From Comamonadaceae bacterium (GTDB lineage Bacteria; Pseudomonadota; Gammaproteobacteria; Burkholderiales; Burkholderiaceae_C): a stretch of 6,714 bases of DNA. The position numbers and the translations under genes were made by a program. The stretch covers positions 1 through 6,714 of the forward strand of contig CANCCF010000215.1 in the NCBI GenBank assembly GCA_947374485.1, in the 5' to 3' direction. Below, in pieces: positions 5,413-6,714 of the stretch. Every line of letters begins with the position of its first letter. Position 1 is the first letter of the stretch. A model generated the notes under the pieces. That model saw only the letters and a list, made by a program, of their open reading frames with translations. It ran no database searches and had not been told where the DNA came from.

Positions 5413-6633
5413 ATGGATCTGAACGGCAAACACATTGTTCTGGGACTCAGCGGCGGCATTGCCTGCTACAAGGCGGCCGAGCTGTGCCGGGCGTTGATCA
5501 AGGAAGGTGCCACGGTGCAGGTGGTGATGACCGAGGCGGCAGCCCAGTTCATCACACCGGTGACCATGCAGGCGCTTAGCAACCGGCCGGTCTATGGCTC
5601 GCAGTGGGACCCGCGCGAGCCCAACAACATGGCGCACATCAACCTCAGCCGCGGGGCCGATGCGATCCTGATTGCCCCTTGCAGCGCCGACTTCATGGCC
5701 AAGCTGCTGCATGGCCGCGCCGACGATTTGCTCAGCCTGATGTGCCTGGCGCGGCCCCTGGAGCGCGTGCCGCTCTTGATTGCCCCGGCCATGAACCGCG
5801 AGATGTGGGCGCACCCCGCCACCCAGCGCACCATGGCGCAGCTGCGCGCGGACGGCACCACGCTGCTGGGCGTGGGCCGTGGCGAGCAGGCCTGCGGCGA
5901 GAGTGGCGACGGCCGCATGTTGGAGCCGCAAGAATTGCTGCAGGATGTGATTGCGTTCTTTCAGCCCAAGAGCCTGGCCGGGCAGCACCTGCTGGTGAGC
6001 GCGGGGCCGACCTTTGAGGCGATCGACCCCGTGCGCGGCATCACCAATTTGTCGAGCGGCAAGATGGGCTTTGCCATTGCCCGTGCGGCACAGGAGGCCG
6101 GTGCCACGGTGACTCTGGTGGCAGGGCCCGTGGCCCTGGCCACACCGCGCGGTGTGCACCGTATCAACGTGGTGTCGGCGCTGGAGATGATGGAGGCTTG
6201 TGTGCAGCAGGCGGATCAAGCGACCGTGTTTGTGGCGACTGCTGCTGTGGCCGACTGGCGGCCCGACACGGCGGCCAACCAGAAGATCAAGAAAGACGGC
6301 TCGGGCCAGGTGCCGCACTTGGGATTTGTCGAGAATCCGGACATTCTGGCTACGCTGGCGCAGTCACCCCGCGGCGCCTCCGGCGAATTGTTCTGTGTCG
6401 GCTTTGCCGCCGAGAGCCATGATCTGCTGGCCCACGCCACCGCCAAGCGGGCGCGCAAACAAGTGCCGCTCTTGGTGGGCAACATCGGCCCGGCCACTTT
6501 TGGCCAAGACGACAACGCGCTGCTGCTGGTGGATGCCCACGGCGCCACAGAAATCCCGCGCAACAGCAAGCTGGCGCTGGCGCGCTTGCTCGTCGCCAAC
6601 ATTGCCAAACGCATCGCCCAACAATCTGCCTGA
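5413..6633 (+). CDS. coaBC: Bifunctional phosphopantothenoylcysteine decarboxylase / phosphopantothenate-cysteine ligase
   Basis: Performs two consecutive steps of coenzyme A synthesis in the cytoplasm: CTP-dependent ligation of cysteine to 4'-phosphopantothenate (CoaB), then FMN-dependent decarboxylation to 4'-phosphopantetheine (CoaC). 406 residues, the usual length. The CoaC half (about 1-185) has the flavin-binding SGGIACYK (13-20), catalytic His75 (MAHINLSRGAD), the PAMN motif with Asn128, and Cys161 in the lid (GEQACGESGDGRM). The CoaB half (about 190-406) has SAGPT (196-200), Asn212 before SSGKMGFAIA, VADWR with Asp281, the KIKK lysine Lys291, NPDI (308-311), FAAES with Phe331, and Lys345/Lys349. 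All match known E. coli residues with small shifts. The ATG at 5413 was chosen because MDLNGKHIVLGLSGG aligns with the family start; the frame stays open upstream to 5293, but that part shows no family similarity. No Shine-Dalgarno is visible. It is divergent from pyrG and 9 nt from dut. Confidence 0.97.
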   Translation: MDLNGKHIVLGLSGGIACYKAAELCRALIKEGATVQVVMTEAAAQFITPVTMQALSNRPVYGSQWDPREPNNMAHINLSRGADAILIAPCSADFMAKLLHGRADDLLSLMCLARPLERVPLLIAPAMNREMWAHPATQRTMAQLRADGTTLLGVGRGEQACGESGDGRMLEPQELLQDVIAFFQPKSLAGQHLLVSAGPTFEAIDPVRGITNLSSGKMGFAIARAAQEAGATVTLVAGPVALATPRGVHRINVVSALEMMEACVQQADQATVFVATAAVADWRPDTAANQKIKKDGSGQVPHLGFVENPDILATLAQSPRGASGELFCVGFAAESHDLLAHATAKRARKQVPLLVGNIGPATFGQDDNALLLVDAHGATEIPRNSKLALARLLVANIAKRIAQQSA

Positions 6634-6642
6634 AAACACTCC

Positions 6643-6714
6643 ATGCAAATCGACGTCAAGATTCTCGACCCGCGCCTGAACGACAAGCTGCCTGCCTATG
6701 CCACACCCGGCAGC
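6643..6714 (+). CDS. dut: Deoxyuridine 5'-triphosphate nucleotidohydrolase, N-terminal fragment
   Basis: The first 24 codons of dUTPase, which hydrolyses dUTP to dUMP and pyrophosphate, keeping uracil out of DNA and feeding thymidylate synthesis. The residues MQIDVKILDPRLNDKLPAYA, followed by TPGS, match the trimeric bacterial dUTPase N-terminus (E. coli begins MKKIDVKILDPRV and continues to PTYATSGSAG). The catalytic motifs lie beyond the window end, so activity cannot be judged. The ATG is 9 nt after the coaBC stop with no clear Shine-Dalgarno in the gap, suggesting co-transcription and perhaps coupling. The dfp(coaBC)-dut order is also found in E. coli, which supports the identification despite the short piece. 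Confidence 0.9.
   Translation, partial: MQIDVKILDPRLNDKLPAYATPGS

Noticed and set aside
5263..6318. A 351-codon minus-strand open frame opposite coaBC
   Set aside because: Codon-aligned shadow of coaBC. It ends inside the pyrG start region and has low-complexity Arg/His/Gly-rich composition.
1..6714. Search for CRISPR repeats, insertion-sequence ends, att sites, tRNA/rRNA genes, toxin-antitoxin or defence genes
   Set aside because: Nearly every base belongs to conserved housekeeping genes. No direct repeat series, terminal inverted repeats, target duplications, clover-leaf sequence or abrupt compositional shift was seen by eye.

Overview
The window looks like an ordinary core-genome segment of a GC-rich betaproteobacterium, most likely of the Comamonadaceae (Acidovorax/Rhodoferax/Polaromonas type). 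That placement rests on protein character and on the order pyrG-kdsA-eno-ftsB; no rRNA or other taxonomic marker is present. Coding density is very high. I see no mobile element, CRISPR array, tRNA, rRNA, phage gene or defence system, and I do not find an undescribed system here.

Layout. Positions 1-427 (+) hold the 3' end of hslO, the redox-activated chaperone Hsp33, including its whole zinc/redox switch. It converges on a five-gene minus-strand series that begins at 5266 and is transcribed leftward: pyrG (CTP synthase), kdsA (KDO-8-phosphate synthase), eno (enolase), ftsB (divisome protein) and a small NadR-type P-loop kinase that ends at 455. The spacings are tight: a 4-nt overlap for pyrG/kdsA, then gaps of 61, 6 and 33 nt. 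This suggests one operon. Positions 5267-5412 are a 146-nt divergent control region. From 5413 rightward (+) come coaBC (bifunctional coenzyme A biosynthesis protein) and, 9 nt later, the start of dut (dUTPase), which is cut by the window end.

Function. The leftward cluster joins nucleotide supply (CTP), envelope lipopolysaccharide precursor synthesis (KDO-8-P, with CTP also needed later to activate KDO as CMP-KDO), glycolysis (enolase makes the PEP that KdsA consumes) and septum formation (FtsB). PyrG, KdsA and enolase are therefore metabolically linked. The rightward pair joins CoA synthesis (CoaB uses CTP, the PyrG product) to dUTP removal. CTP links the two divergent units, but nothing in the sequence proves shared regulation.

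Points worth a second look are modest: a cysteine/histidine cluster at the C-terminus of the NadR-type kinase; a KdsA of the metal-dependent class with a Thr where Pro usually precedes the metal-binding Cys; a repeated AACCTGAwGG-like element just before three start sites in the operon, twice inside a small hairpin; and a divergent control region where both genes lack a clear Shine-Dalgarno sequence but have small inverted repeats in its place.
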